The notes: generated from the letters alone by a model not told the origin. A stretch of DNA of 64,000 nt from Nocardia rhizosphaerihabitans (GCF_014646295.1 NZ_BMNE01000008.1:124001-188000), one strand, 5' to 3'. Numbered from the stretch's first letter, positions 1 to 9,859 are shown. Numbers and translations are program-made.

Positions 1-457
1 CGATCTCGTCGCGGAACAACCGGCCCGAGCGGGTCGCCGGGATGACACCCATTCCGACCTCGGGCGAGACGATCACCAGCCGCTGCCGATAGGCCTCGAC
101 GGCCGCGACGAGCGCGTCGCAGTCGGGGGCCACGGTGCCGCGCGGGGCATCCCAGGCGGCGCGGGCGTCGAGGCGGGCGGTGAGCCAGGTGCCGATGTCG
201 TCGAGCAGGGTCGCGGGCGCCTCGGTGGCGAGAACCGTTGCGGGCTCGGTGTTCTCGACCGTCGACCAGTGCGCGGGCCGACGCTCGCGATGGCCCGCGA
301 TCCGGTCGGCGAAATCATGGTCGGCCGGATCGAGAACCGCCGTCGCCAGGTACCGGACCGCAGGGGCATCGGCCACCAGACTCTCGGCGAAGGCCGACTT
401 GCCGGAGCGCGCGCCGCCGAGGACGAGGGTGCGGGTTGGCCCGACGCTGGCTGGCAT
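1..457 (-). CDS. cobU: Adenosylcobinamide kinase / adenosylcobinamide-phosphate guanylyltransferase (CobU), C-terminus cut by the window edge
   Basis: CobU phosphorylates adenosylcobinamide and then transfers GMP to it during assembly of the cobalamin nucleotide loop. The translation begins MPASVGPTRTLVLGGARSGKS; the P-loop GGARSGKS lies at about residues 14-21. A conserved segment SPEVGMGVIPATRSGRLF sits near the window edge, so roughly the last 20 residues are missing. The start is the ATG at 457. A -10-like TACGGT (464-469, minus strand) ends six bases upstream and there is no Shine-Dalgarno sequence, which suggests a leaderless mRNA. In M. tuberculosis cob genes lie beside the Rv2206-like gene, which is also nearby here. 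Identification is firm. Confidence 0.93.
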   Translation of the reverse strand, partial: MPASVGPTRTLVLGGARSGKSAFAESLVADAPAVRYLATAVLDPADHDFADRIAGHRERRPAHWSTVENTEPATVLATEAPATLLDDIGTWLTARLDARAAWDAPRGTVAPDCDALVAAVEAYRQRLVIVSPEVGMGVIPATRSGRLFRDEI

Positions 458-547
458 CCCAGCACCGTAGCAAGCGCTGCGCCGACCGTTCACCGGTCGG
501 CTCATGGTTGGACTGGGCACCGGACTGCCGAACGCCGAGCGGTCGAC

Positions 548-1510
548 TCACTGCGCGCCGAGCGCGTCCAAGATCATCGGACGTGCGGTGGCGAGGGATA
601 GCTGCCAGTACGGCCAGGTGTGGGTGCCGTTGCCGAAGTCGACGCGGGCGGGGATGCCCAGGGCGGCGGTCCGGTCGCGGAAGATGCTCGCCGCGATCAC
701 CGCGAACGCTTCGATCCCGGCCGCGTTGATCGTGTCGCCGACAGCGCTCGGCAGGTCGAGCGGCCCGGGGACACCGTTTCCGCTGGTGACGTACACGGGC
801 AGGCCACGCAGCCGTTCGGCCTGGACGGTGGCGTCGTTGCGGCTCCAGGCGGGATCGCCGGCGGCGCCCCACATGTCGTCGATATTGAAGCCGCCTTCGT
901 GCAGCATGGCGGCGCGCATGGCGTGGTTCCATATCGGATAGGTCGGGTTGAGGAACCCGGAAAACGATCCGGCGAAGCGGAACTGGTCGCGATGGTGGGC
1001 GGCCAGGGTCAATGCCGCATTGCCGCCCATGGAGACGCCGACGATCGCGTTGTTCGTGCGGGAGACGCCGTATCCGGCCAGGAAGTCAGGCAGTTCGCGG
1101 GTGAGGAAGGTTTCCCACCTGTAGGTCGTGGCTTGCTGATTGGTGCTGCTCGGGCGGTACCAGTCGGTGTAGAAGCTGGAGTGGCCGCCGACCGGGAATA
1201 CCAAAGTCACATCGTCACCGGCGAATTGGCGCAGCGCGTCGGTATCGGTGGTCCACTGGCTGTGGTCCGCGGGCGCGCGCAGCCCGTCGAGCAGGTACAG
1301 CGCCGAACTGCCGCCACGCGCCGCCCACTGCACCTGGACCTTGATCGGGCCCATGCTCGACGGAACGAACAGCTCCTCGAAACCCCCTGCGGGAGCGCGT
1401 GATACCGGCGCGGCAGCGGCCACGGACATCCCGATCGACGACACGACCACGGCGGCCGTGACGACCGCTCTGATCAGCCTGCGAAGACTTCCCCACCCGG
1501 TATGTGACAC
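548..1510 (-). CDS. Secreted antigen-85-like mycolyltransferase / esterase
   Basis: This is an alpha/beta-hydrolase of the antigen 85 family, which moves mycolic acids onto trehalose or arabinogalactan outside the membrane. The nucleophile serine is in GVSMGGNAAL; the sequence then reads GSFSGFLNP, and a histidine lies in FGNGTHTWPYW near the C-terminus, as in the family. I chose GTG 1510 because it places a signal peptide (charged SLRRLIR, hydrophobic AVVTAAVVVSS, then AAAAPV) at the very N-terminus. The frame remains open to a TTG at 1600 with an inner GTG at 1597, so a 29-30 residue extension cannot be excluded. Whether it acts on mycolates or only as an esterase cannot be told from sequence. 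Confidence 0.85.
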   Translation of the reverse strand: MSHTGWGSLRRLIRAVVTAAVVVSSIGMSVAAAAPVSRAPAGGFEELFVPSSMGPIKVQVQWAARGGSSALYLLDGLRAPADHSQWTTDTDALRQFAGDDVTLVFPVGGHSSFYTDWYRPSSTNQQATTYRWETFLTRELPDFLAGYGVSRTNNAIVGVSMGGNAALTLAAHHRDQFRFAGSFSGFLNPTYPIWNHAMRAAMLHEGGFNIDDMWGAAGDPAWSRNDATVQAERLRGLPVYVTSGNGVPGPLDLPSAVGDTINAAGIEAFAVIAASIFRDRTAALGIPARVDFGNGTHTWPYWQLSLATARPMILDALGAQ

Positions 1511-1639
1511 CCGGCCAGCCTGGCCAGCGGCGTACCGCCGAGTCAAGGCGATGCTGAGGGTATACAGACCGGGCAGGTAGGGAACTGTGCTGTTCACCAA
1601 TCGAATCGCCGCCGCGAGAGAAATTTAGATGGCTTGCCA

Positions 1640-1795
1640 TGTATCCACCTCGCCGACCGGGCGCGGCGATTACGCCCGGAACTCACCGCGACCGCGCGCG
1701 AGGTGAATGCCCTTGCCACCGCCGGGCTTTCGGACTCCGACCGCGAGGTGTTCCTGCGTCTGATCCGCCACGCGATCGTCACTCTGGAGGGGTAG
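1640..1795 (+). pseudogene. C-terminal remnant of a MarR-family regulator
   Basis: The frame ending at TAG 1793 reads IHLADRARRLRPELTATARE and then NALATAGLSDSDREVFLRLI. This matches the wing end and C-terminal dimerisation helices typical of MarR regulators. Only about 51 codons remain. The winged-helix body is absent, and upstream of 1640 the frame loses MarR character. There is no good start with a ribosome site, only a TTG at 1634. It ends two bases before the next gene, so it was probably the first gene of a two-gene operon whose 5' part was deleted. It could only be functional as a short peptide. Confidence 0.65.
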
Positions 1796-1797
1796 CC

Positions 1798-2229
1798 GTG
1801 CTCGCTCGAATCCATCCCGTCGCCGGTGTGATCGGACTGCTCACGATCCTCACCTTCTGGACGTCCACCGTGCTGACCGAGCTCTTCGGGTCCGAAGCCG
1901 CCGTGCGCGCGGTGAAACTGGCGATTCCGTGGGGGCTGCCGGTGCTGGTGCTCGCGCTGGCCGTCACCGGGGGCAGTGGGTTCCGGCTGGCGGGCGGCTC
2001 CACCGATCCGATCATCGCCGCGAAGAGGCGCCGGATGCCGTTCATCGCGGGCAACGGTCTGCTGGTGCTGATCCCGTCGGCGATCACGCTCGCGGTGCTG
2101 GCGGGAACGGATCGGTTCGGGGCTGCTTTCTACGGCGTGCAGGCGCTGGAGCTCACCGCGGGCGCGGTCAATATCGTGCTGATGTCGCTCAATGCGCGGG
2201 ACGGTCGTCGGCTGCGGGCTCGGGGGTAG
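1798..2229 (+). CDS. Small integral membrane protein
   Basis: A 143-residue protein with four predicted membrane spans: around residues 7-25 (VAGVIGLLTILTFWTSTVL), 41-60, 83-103 and 112-130. A basic loop AAKRRRM lies between spans 2 and 3. The GTG start at 1798 follows the MarR remnant by two bases. I do not recognise a characterised family; in related actinomycetes such proteins are often encoded next to MarR regulators and may have been controlled by them. Its last 41 bases overlap the 3' end of the convergent GlxA-type gene. Confidence 0.75.
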   Translation: MLARIHPVAGVIGLLTILTFWTSTVLTELFGSEAAVRAVKLAIPWGLPVLVLALAVTGGSGFRLAGGSTDPIIAAKRRRMPFIAGNGLLVLIPSAITLAVLAGTDRFGAAFYGVQALELTAGAVNIVLMSLNARDGRRLRARG

Positions 2230-3187
2230 GTGTGCCGAAGCGGCGGCGGTACTCGGTAGGGGCGATGCCGACCTGGCGCTGGAAGTGGTGGCGCAGCAGG
2301 GCGCCGGAGCCGAAGCCGGACTGGTCGGCGATGCGCTCGAGCGGCATGTCGGTCGCCTCGAGAAGGTGCTTGGCGAACAGGACGCGCTGGGTGGTGAGCC
2401 ACTTGACCGGGGTGGTGCCGGTTTCGGCGGCGAAGCGGCGGGCGAAGGTGCGGGTGGACATGCTCGAGCGCGCGGCCAGCTCGTCGACGGTGTGCGGGTG
2501 GGCGAGATTCTCGGTCAGCCAGGTCAGCGTGGTCGACAGGCCCTCGGACCGGCATTCGGGCACCGGCTGCTCGATGAACTGGCGCTGACCGCCGTCGCGC
2601 TGCGGGGGGACGACCATCCGGCGGGCGATGCCGTTGGCGGCGGCCGTGCCGATCTCGCGGCGGACCAGATGCAGGCAGGCGTCGATGCCCGCCGCGGTGC
2701 CTGCGCTGGTGATCAGGTTGCCCTCGTCGACGAACAGGACATCCGGGTCGACGGTGGCGGCGGGGAACTGGGCGGCGAGGATGTCGACGTAGCGCCAGTG
2801 GGTCGTGCACTTGCGGCCGTCGAGCAGCCCCGCCTCGCCGGCCAGGAACGCGCCGGAGCAGACGGTCAGGACGATCGCGCCCGCCTCCGATGCCGCGCGG
2901 ACCGCCTCGACGACCCTGTCGTCATAGCTGTGGCCCAGGCTGAACGGGAAGGCGGGGATGGCGACGAGATCGGCGTGCACGAGCTCGTCGAGGCCGTACT
3001 CGGGCGTCACCGTGACGCCCGGGGTGGTGGAGCGCAGCGGCTTGCCTGGCGTGGCGCCACAGACCTTGAAGTCGAAGCCGGGCAGGCCGTCGGCGGTGCG
3101 GTCGAGTCCGAAAACCTCGCAGACGACGCCGAATTCGAACATGGCGAGTTTGTCGTTGAGGACGACGCCAACCTTTGACAGCATCAC
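2189..3187 (-). CDS. GlxA-family transcriptional regulator (DJ-1/PfpI domain plus AraC HTH)
   Basis: A 332-residue regulator. Residues 5-170 form a DJ-1/PfpI-like domain with LTVCSGAFLAGEAGLLDGRK, containing the nucleophile-elbow cysteine, followed by a TTHW motif. Residues 215-320 form an AraC-type double helix-turn-helix (DELAARSSMSTRTFARRF, then PLERIADQSGFGSGALLRHH). Proteins of this type commonly regulate degradation or detoxification genes, with the DJ-1 part acting as a sensor rather than an enzyme. Nothing nearby is an obvious target. The start is the ATG at 3187; a second ATG follows immediately. The 3' end overlaps the convergent membrane-protein gene by 41 bases. Confidence 0.88.
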   Translation of the reverse strand: MMLSKVGVVLNDKLAMFEFGVVCEVFGLDRTADGLPGFDFKVCGATPGKPLRSTTPGVTVTPEYGLDELVHADLVAIPAFPFSLGHSYDDRVVEAVRAASEAGAIVLTVCSGAFLAGEAGLLDGRKCTTHWRYVDILAAQFPAATVDPDVLFVDEGNLITSAGTAAGIDACLHLVRREIGTAAANGIARRMVVPPQRDGGQRQFIEQPVPECRSEGLSTTLTWLTENLAHPHTVDELAARSSMSTRTFARRFAAETGTTPVKWLTTQRVLFAKHLLEATDMPLERIADQSGFGSGALLRHHFQRQVGIAPTEYRRRFGTPTPEPAADDRPAH

Positions 3188-3270
3188 CCCATGCTATCTG
3201 GCTGAATCTTTACGCACAATGACAGAACAGCCACTTTCGGCCGAAAAGCAACGAGCGCAAAATTTCTGCC

Positions 3271-3438
3271 ATGGTTACTTTCTTGATCGTCCTCGCCGCC
3301 ATCATCGGACTCGCCGTCCTCATCGGCCGCGGCACCGCCGGATCGACCGGGGTCGTCGACCGGGACGCCCAGCGGATCGACGCCGAACTGTCCGCCATCG
3401 CCGGCTATGCGAACTACATCCGGCCCGGCCACCACTGA
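3271..3438 (+). CDS. Small single-span membrane protein, 55 residues
   Basis: Starting at ATG 3271, the translation has an N-terminal hydrophobic helix (VTFLIVLAAIIGLAVLIGRG) and then a charged, soluble tail ending in GYANYIRPGHH. It is preceded by an A-rich stretch but no clear ribosome site, and is followed seven bases later by a strong hairpin terminator, which supports it as a real transcribed unit. I do not recognise a family. It is too short for many automated gene calls. Confidence 0.6.
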   Translation: MVTFLIVLAAIIGLAVLIGRGTAGSTGVVDRDAQRIDAELSAIAGYANYIRPGHH

Positions 3439-3441
3439 CAG

Positions 3442-3482
3442 CACGAATGCCGCCCCACCCGACGGGTGGAACGGCATTCGTG
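3442..3482. terminator. Bidirectional hairpin between the small membrane protein and the DUF3043 gene
   Basis: Inverted repeat: cacgaatgccg (3442-3452) pairs perfectly with cggcattcgtg (3472-3482), and an inner ccaccc/gggtgg stem extends it. It lies between two converging genes and can terminate both. Confidence 0.8.
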
Positions 3483-3493
3483 ACAGGGATAAC

Positions 3494-4153
3494 TCAGACG
3501 GCGTCGCCGGGGCCGACCCGCGGCTTGGGCGCGCGCATCTTGCGGATCTGGGAGGCGCGGACGAACGCGTACCAGCCCAGCTTGAAGCCGGTGTCGGTGG
3601 TGTCGGGGAAACGCTCGATCACCCGGTTGTTCACGATCTTGCCGAGCACGAAGCCCTCGATGATCATGAACACCATCATGACCAGCATCGCGAGGGTGAC
3701 GATGGTCTGCAGACCCGGCGCGACGAACATCGACATGATCAGCACCAGCGCCATCGGCATGAACAGGCCGACCAGGTTGCGGCGCGCGTCGACCAGATCG
3801 CGCACGTAGGCGCGGACCGGGCCCTGATCGCGCGGCAGCAGGTACTTGTCCTCGCCCGCCAGCATCCTGGCGCGGCGATCCTGCACGGCGGCGCGGCGGT
3901 CGGCCGCGGCGGCCTTGCGGTCTTCCTTGGTGCCCTTGACCGCCTTGCGGCGGGCGCGGGCCTCCTTGGCGGTCATCGGGGCGGGCGCGACCGGGCCGCG
4001 CCGTTTGCCTTCGGCCTCACGCCTTTTCGGGGTCGGGCGACCCTTGCCCGGCGTGGTGGAGGCGGGTGCGGGAGCGGTCTGTTCGACGTCCGGCACCGAG
4101 GGGTCGACGGACTCGTCGATGGTGCTGGACTCGTCGCGACGGAACAATTTCAC
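3494..4153 (-). CDS. DUF3043 membrane protein (Rv2206-like)
   Basis: About 219 residues. The N-terminal half is disordered, rich in Lys, Arg, Pro and Ala (EARARRKAVKGTKEDRKA). Two membrane helices follow (LVGLFMPMALVLIMSMFVAPG and TIVTLAMLVMMVFMIIEGF), then a conserved C-terminus FPDTTDTGFKLGWYAFVRAS. This is the DUF3043 pattern; its function is unknown. I chose GTG 4153 (VKLFRR) over GTG 4159. It matches the usual MKLF start of the family, and a -10-like TAGCCT (4161-4166, minus) ends seven bases upstream, consistent with leaderless translation. It is divergent from the HesB gene, as I recall for the M. tuberculosis locus. Confidence 0.85.
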   Translation of the reverse strand: MKLFRRDESSTIDESVDPSVPDVEQTAPAPASTTPGKGRPTPKRREAEGKRRGPVAPAPMTAKEARARRKAVKGTKEDRKAAAADRRAAVQDRRARMLAGEDKYLLPRDQGPVRAYVRDLVDARRNLVGLFMPMALVLIMSMFVAPGLQTIVTLAMLVMMVFMIIEGFVLGKIVNNRVIERFPDTTDTGFKLGWYAFVRASQIRKMRAPKPRVGPGDAV

Positions 4154-4411
4154 GTTCACCAGGCTATTCGATGATGCCGACCATCGGGAAATGCGGTCCG
4201 GTCAGTGGTGCGCCCGGTCTCACCGGCGCCTGGTGTGCGAGCTGGATCACTCCGATCCGGCAGGTACTGTGGGGTGAACCACCCAGGTCGAATCCACGCT
4301 GCGTGGCGCGGGTGGCAAAATAGGAATAGCAGCCGCCGCGATGGTGTTGAAATCAGTCGTGCGCTGTGCACCTGAGGTCCGTTTCACGGGCCGGCCGACT
4401 TAGGAGTGTCC

Positions 4412-4768
4412 ATGACTGTGCAGAACGAGACCGCCACCGAGACCCACGGTGCGACGCTGACCGACGCTGCCGCCGCCAAGGCGAAGGCGCTGCTCGACCA
4501 GGAAGGTCGCGACGACCTGGCCCTGCGGATCGCCGTGCAGCCGGGTGGTTGTGCCGGTCTGCGCTACCAGCTCTTCTTCGACGATCGCGTCCTCGACGGT
4601 GACATCGTCGTCGAGTTCTCCGGCGTGAAGCTGGCCGTCGACCGCATGAGCGCCCCCTACATCCAGGGCGCCTCGATCGACTTCGTCGACACCATCGAGA
4701 AGCAGGGCTTCACGATCGACAACCCGAACGCCACCGGCTCCTGCGCCTGCGGCGACTCGTTCAACTGA
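4412..4768 (+). CDS. HesB/IscA-family iron-sulfur cluster carrier (Rv2204c/ErpA-like)
   Basis: A 118-residue A-type carrier that holds and hands over Fe-S clusters. The three conserved cysteines are present: one in PGGCAGLRYQ and two in the C-terminal GSCACGDSF. The ATG at 4412 is preferred over GTG 4406 because AGGAG (4402-4406) lies five bases upstream. In mycobacteria this gene is near adoK and the cta/qcr genes, so a role in supplying clusters to respiratory or other Fe-S proteins is plausible. No suf or isc genes are adjacent. A hairpin terminator follows. Confidence 0.92.
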   Translation: MTVQNETATETHGATLTDAAAAKAKALLDQEGRDDLALRIAVQPGGCAGLRYQLFFDDRVLDGDIVVEFSGVKLAVDRMSAPYIQGASIDFVDTIEKQGFTIDNPNATGSCACGDSFN

Positions 4769-4844
4769 GGTTGGGCGCCCACGCCGTGGAAAACGCTGGG
4801 GTTGCGCAGAGGTGAACCAGCGGGGGTAGCGGCTTGCTACCGTT

Positions 4845-5880
<1,036 letters not shown>

Positions 5881-5888
5881 CCGAAAAC

Positions 5889-5926
5889 CGAACGCCCCCT
5901 CGATCTTCCGATCGAGGGGGCGTTCG
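5889..5926. terminator. Bidirectional terminator between adoK and asnB
   Basis: Perfect 16-bp stem cgaacgccccctcgat / atcgagggggcgttcg with a six-base loop, between converging genes. Confidence 0.88.
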
Positions 5927-5939
5927 TGCGTCGCGGGGA

Positions 5940-7958
5940 CTACAGCGAGACCGGGTAGACCGGCTCCTGGATCTCCGGCTTGATGCGGTCCTCGACGAAG
6001 ATGCCGTGCCAGACCATGAAGACGAGCAAGGTCCAGAGGCGGCGGCTGTGGTCGGAGACGCCGGCGCGGTGGTCGCGCAGCATCTGCAAGACGGCCGGCT
6101 TGTTCAGCAGGTGATCGGTCTGGGACTCCGCGATCTGGGTTTCGGCCCAGTCGTAGAGTTCGGTGCCGCGCAGCCAGTGCCGCAGCGGAACCGGGAAGCC
6201 GAGCTTGGCGCGGTTGAGGACGTGGTCGGGAACGATCCCGTCCAGTGCCTGGCGCAGCGCGTACTTCGAGGTCTCCTTGGTGATCTTCTGGTCGTAGGGC
6301 AGGCCCTGGGCGACGCGCATGACCTCGTTGTCCAGGAACGGCACGCGCAGTTCCAGGGAGTTGGCCATGGTCATCTTGTCGGCCTTGACCAGGATGTCGC
6401 CGCGCAGCCAGGTGAACAGATCCAGGTGCTGCATGCGGGCGACCGGGTCCCAGCCCGCGGACTGGGCGTAGATCGGGGCGGTGACGTCCTGGTGGGTCCA
6501 CTCGGGGCGGAACTCGCGCAGCACCGAGCGCAGCTGCGCGTCGTTGAAGCTGCGGGCGTTGCCGTAGTAGCGGTCCTCGAGGGTGAGCGACCCTCGCTGC
6601 AGCAGGGACTTGCCGCGCTTGCCGTCGGGGATCTTGTCGCCGAGCTTGCCGACGAGCTTGCGCAGCCCGGCGGGCAGGTACTCGAAGGGCTTGAGCGACA
6701 ACGGCTCCCGGTAGATGGTATAGCCGCCGAACAGCTCGTCGGCGCCCTCGCCGGAGAGCACCACCTTGACGTGCTTGCGCGCTTCCTTGGCCACGAAGTA
6801 CAGCGGCACCAGCGCCGGGTCGGCCACCGGGTCGTCGAGGTACCAGACGATCTCGGGGATGGCGGCGGCGAACTCGGCGGGGGAGACCACCTTGACGATG
6901 TGGCGGGCGCCGATCAGCTCGGCGCTCTCGGCGGCCACGTCGACCTCGGAGTAGCCCTCGCGCTCGAAACCGGTGGTGAAGGTGATCAGCTTCGGGTTGT
7001 GCCGCATCGCCAGCGCCGCGATGGCGGTGGAGTCGATGCCGCCGGACAGGAACGAGCCGACGGTCACATCGGCGCGCATGTGCTTGGCGACCGAGTCCTC
7101 GAGCGCGGCGGCGATCTCGGCGTAGCGGGCCTGCGCGGCGTCAGTGTCGATTCGGCGACCGCTCGAGAGCCTCCGTGGCCACGCTCCGCTACCGCCTCCG
7201 GCTCGCCGTGCGGTCGCCGGGGCGAACGGGCGGACCCGGAAGTCGGGCCGGAAGTAGCGGGTGGCCTTCGGCGCCTGCCCGACCTGCACGGTGGCGTAGG
7301 TGCCGGATTCGAGGCGGCGGATGTTCTTGTGCAGCGACTCGGGCTCGGGCACGTACTGCAGCACCGTGTAGTGCTCGAGCGCGCGCGGATCCAGCTCGTC
7401 GGAGACCCCGAGCGGGTTGAGCAGTTCGAGGACGCTCTTCTTCTCGCTGGCGAAGGCGGTGCCGCCGGGGCCGGTCGCGTAGAACAGCGGCTTGATGCCG
7501 AACGGGTCGCGCGCCAGGAACAGCTCCTGGGTCTCGGTGTCCCAGATCGCGAAGGCGAACATGCCGCGCAGCTTGCGCACGGCCTCGGGGCCCCAGAAGT
7601 GGAAGGCGGCCACGATGGACTCGCCGTCGCCGTCGGTGGCGAAGATCTTGCCGTCGGGGAACTCGGCGCCGTGCTCGGCGGCCAGCTGCTCGCGCAGTTC
7701 CAGGTAGTTGTAGATCTCGCCGTTGAACGTCATCGCATAGCGCTGCGGGTTCTCGGCGGGGCCCCAGCGCAGCGGCTGGTGCGAGTGCTCGATATCGATG
7801 ATCGAGAGGCGGTTGAAGCCGAAGATCATGTGATCGTCGTGCCAGGTGCCCTTCTCGTCGGGCCCACGGTGCCGCTGGCAGTGCAGCGCGTCGTACACCT
7901 GATCGACCACCTCGGTCGTCGCCGTATCAGCTGACAGGAATCCGAGCAGTCCGCACAC
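5940..7958 (-). CDS. asnB: Asparagine synthetase, glutamine-hydrolysing (AsnB/LtsA type)
   Basis: A 672-residue class II glutamine amidotransferase fused to an ATP pyrophosphatase synthetase. The mature N-terminus starts MCGLLGF, giving the catalytic Cys2; RGPDEKG and FNGEIYNY follow. The PP-loop is SFLSGGIDSTAIAAL (about residues 290-304). In corynebacteria the homologue (ltsA) affects lysozyme resistance, so an amidation role in the cell wall is possible besides asparagine synthesis. Residues about 247-268, between the two domains, are an insertion (RRAGGGSGAWPRRLSSGRR) coded by a palindromic DNA element. I recall the M. tuberculosis protein as about 20 residues shorter. The start is GTG 7958 with GAGAAGG upstream. 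It is divergent from ctaC. Confidence 0.95.
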   Translation of the reverse strand: MCGLLGFLSADTATTEVVDQVYDALHCQRHRGPDEKGTWHDDHMIFGFNRLSIIDIEHSHQPLRWGPAENPQRYAMTFNGEIYNYLELREQLAAEHGAEFPDGKIFATDGDGESIVAAFHFWGPEAVRKLRGMFAFAIWDTETQELFLARDPFGIKPLFYATGPGGTAFASEKKSVLELLNPLGVSDELDPRALEHYTVLQYVPEPESLHKNIRRLESGTYATVQVGQAPKATRYFRPDFRVRPFAPATARRAGGGSGAWPRRLSSGRRIDTDAAQARYAEIAAALEDSVAKHMRADVTVGSFLSGGIDSTAIAALAMRHNPKLITFTTGFEREGYSEVDVAAESAELIGARHIVKVVSPAEFAAAIPEIVWYLDDPVADPALVPLYFVAKEARKHVKVVLSGEGADELFGGYTIYREPLSLKPFEYLPAGLRKLVGKLGDKIPDGKRGKSLLQRGSLTLEDRYYGNARSFNDAQLRSVLREFRPEWTHQDVTAPIYAQSAGWDPVARMQHLDLFTWLRGDILVKADKMTMANSLELRVPFLDNEVMRVAQGLPYDQKITKETSKYALRQALDGIVPDHVLNRAKLGFPVPLRHWLRGTELYDWAETQIAESQTDHLLNKPAVLQMLRDHRAGVSDHSRRLWTLLVFMVWHGIFVEDRIKPEIQEPVYPVSL
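7153..7219. repeat. Palindrome-bounded insertion inside asnB
   Basis: cggcgaccgc (7153-7162) and gcggtcgccg (7210-7219) are a perfect 10-bp inverted pair bounding 67 bp. The segment encodes a low-complexity Gly/Arg/Ser-rich stretch in the linker between the asnB domains, where homologues are shorter. It looks like a small mobile palindromic repeat that inserted in frame. Other copies in the genome cannot be checked here. Confidence 0.55.
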
Positions 7959-8337
7959 GGTGTCGGCAACCTTCTCTCGTTCGATGATGGGGTGGCCACT
8001 TCCGGGCCCAAACGCTGTGTCCGAGTATGCCGCACACCGGTGCGACGCGCCGCGCGCAACCCGTCGCCACCGCCACCGCGACGCGCTGGGAGCGGCAAAC
8101 CGCAGGTCGCCGCATCCGGGACGGTCGCGACGGAGTGTCGAATACGACCCCGCGACAAGTCGGCGCCCGCTTTGGTCTACGCTGCGTAGTACTCAGGTCC
8201 TTCTCAGGTGTGCGGGCTTCACAGCGGCAATACTCGAGGGCGGCCTGAAACGTGCTTGAAAGCGGTGTCGGAACGGGCGGATCGCGGCCCGGACGACGCA
8301 ATGTGTCGGAATGTGTAGCGACCAGGAAGGCGTGAGC
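7959..8337. promoter_or_regulatory. Divergent intergenic region between asnB and ctaC
   Basis: 379 bp without a convincing gene. It must hold promoters for both directions. Visible elements are an imperfect palindrome tacgctgcgta (8178-8188), a tandem aatgtgt repeat (8300-8316) shortly before ctaC, and the ctaC ribosome site AGGAAGG (8324-8330). I could not assign a confident -35/-10 pair. Confidence 0.5.
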
Positions 8338-9432
8338 GTGGCGCACAAGGCGAGCGAAGAGATCGGGGCACGACCCGTTCGGGGTCGGCAGGGCCGCATC
8401 CTTCGACGGGCCGGGCTGGCGGTGTCCTTGGGGATCACTGCCGTCCTCGTCTCGGGCTGCTCGATCGACAATGTATGGCTGCGGTTCGGCTGGCCCTCGG
8501 GCATCACGCCGCAGGCCACCCGGATGCGGGAGCTGTGGACCTGGTCCGTGCTGGCCGCGCTCGCCATGGGCGTGCTGGTCTGGGGTCTGACCTTCTGGAC
8601 CGTCATCATGCACCGCAAGCGCAAGGACTCCCCGGAGTTCCCGCGCCAGACGGGCTACAACGTGTCGCTGGAGCTGACCTACACGGCGATCCCGTTCGTG
8701 ATCATCGCGGTGCTGTTCTACTTCACCGTGGTCGTGCAGAACTACGTGCACGAGAAGACCGACAACCCGGATGTCACCGTCGACGTGACCGCCTTCCAGT
8801 GGAACTGGAAGTTCGGTTACCGCAACATCAACAATGTCGGCGGGCTGACCTGGAACGGCATCGACACCGAGCGTGAGCTGATCAACGAAGAGCAGCTGGC
8901 CGAGTACGCCGAGCGCAAGAACGAAGAGGGCCACCCGCAGCCGGGTCCCCTGCACGGCAAGCCGGCCAACGACCTGCTCTCGTACCTGCACTACGACAAG
9001 GTCGAGACCATCGGCTCCAGCGACGAGATCCCCGTCCTGGTGCTGCCGACCGGTAAGCGCATCGAGTTCCAGCTCGCCGCCGCCGACGTGATCCACGCCT
9101 TCTGGGTGCCGGAGTTCATGTTCAAGCGCGACGTGATGCCGAACCCGAAGGAAAACCAGTCCGACAACGTCTTCCAGATCTCCGAGATCGAGAAGGAAGG
9201 CGCGTTCGTCGGCCGCTGCGCCGAGATGTGCGGCACCTACCACTCGATGATGAACTTCGAGGTCCGCGCGGTATCGCCGGAGAAGTACGCCAAGTACATG
9301 CAGGCGCGCATCGACGGCAAGACCAACGGTGAGGCCCTCGAGTCGATCGGCGAGTCGCCGGTGGCCACCTCCACGTACCCCTTCAACACCAAGCGTGACA
9401 TCAAGAGCGCTTCGGTGAACGAGAGCAAGTGA
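8338..9432 (+). CDS. ctaC: Cytochrome c oxidase subunit II (CtaC)
   Basis: CuA-containing subunit of the aa3 oxidase, which passes electrons from the bcc complex to subunit I. The N-terminus is basic, then hydrophobic, and ends in the lipobox VSGC, so it is a predicted lipoprotein with Cys near residue 41. Two membrane spans follow. The CuA site is complete: [10 protein letters not shown] supplies one His, and [14 protein letters not shown] supplies the two Cys, the second His and the Met. An insert rich in charged residues lies between VGGLTWNG and YLHYDKV, as in actinobacterial CtaC. GTG 8338 is chosen over GTG 8332 because AGGAAGG lies seven bases upstream. ctaF follows after 10 bases. Confidence 0.95.
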   Translation: MAHKASEEIGARPVRGRQGRILRRAGLAVSLGITAVLVSGCSIDNVWLRFGWPSGITPQATRMRELWTWSVLAALAMGVLVWGLTFWTVIMHRKRKDSPEFPRQTGYNVSLELTYTAIPFVIIAVLFYFTVVVQNYVHEKTDNPDVTVDVTAFQWNWKFGYRNINNVGGLTWNGIDTERELINEEQLAEYAERKNEEGHPQPGPLHGKPANDLLSYLHYDKVETIGSSDEIPVLVLPTGKRIEFQLAAADVIHAFWVPEFMFKRDVMPNPKENQSDNVFQISEIEKEGAFVGRCAEMCGTYHSMMNFEVRAVSPEKYAKYMQARIDGKTNGEALESIGESPVATSTYPFNTKRDIKSASVNESK

Positions 9433-9442
9433 GGATTCTGAT

Positions 9443-9859
9443 ATGAGGATCGAAGCGCGGATCTTCGAACTGCTCACGGCGTTCTTCATCCTGGTGGGCA
9501 TCGTCTACGGTTTCTTCACCGCGCAGTCGCGCACCGGCATCGAATGGGCCGGTACGACCGCGATCGTGCTGACCGCGGGCCTGTCGCTGATCATCGGCAC
9601 CTACTTCCGGTTCGTCGCGCGCCGCATCGACCTGCGGCCCGAGGACTACGAGGAGGCCGAGATCGTCGACGGCGCCGGTGACCTGGGCTTCTTCTCGCCC
9701 GGTAGCTTCTGGCCCATCACCCTGGCCGCCGCCGGTTCGGTGACCGCGCTGGGTCTGGCGTTCTTCCAGATGTGGCTGATCGCCCTCGGCGTCGTGCTCG
9801 TGCTCGCCGCCGCCGCCGGTCTGGTGTTCGAGTACTACCTCGGCGCCGAGAAGCACTGA
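9443..9859 (+). CDS. ctaF: Cytochrome c oxidase subunit IV (CtaF)
   Basis: A 138-residue four-helix membrane protein, the actinobacterial subunit IV of the aa3 oxidase. It starts [20 protein letters not shown] and contains [19 protein letters not shown] in the loop between the first and last helix pairs. It sits 10 bases after ctaC and is presumably co-transcribed. A perfect 20-bp hairpin terminator follows. ctaE and qcrCAB lie about 22 kb further on, in the same direction. Confidence 0.93.
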   Translation: MRIEARIFELLTAFFILVGIVYGFFTAQSRTGIEWAGTTAIVLTAGLSLIIGTYFRFVARRIDLRPEDYEEAEIVDGAGDLGFFSPGSFWPITLAAAGSVTALGLAFFQMWLIALGVVLVLAAAAGLVFEYYLGAEKH

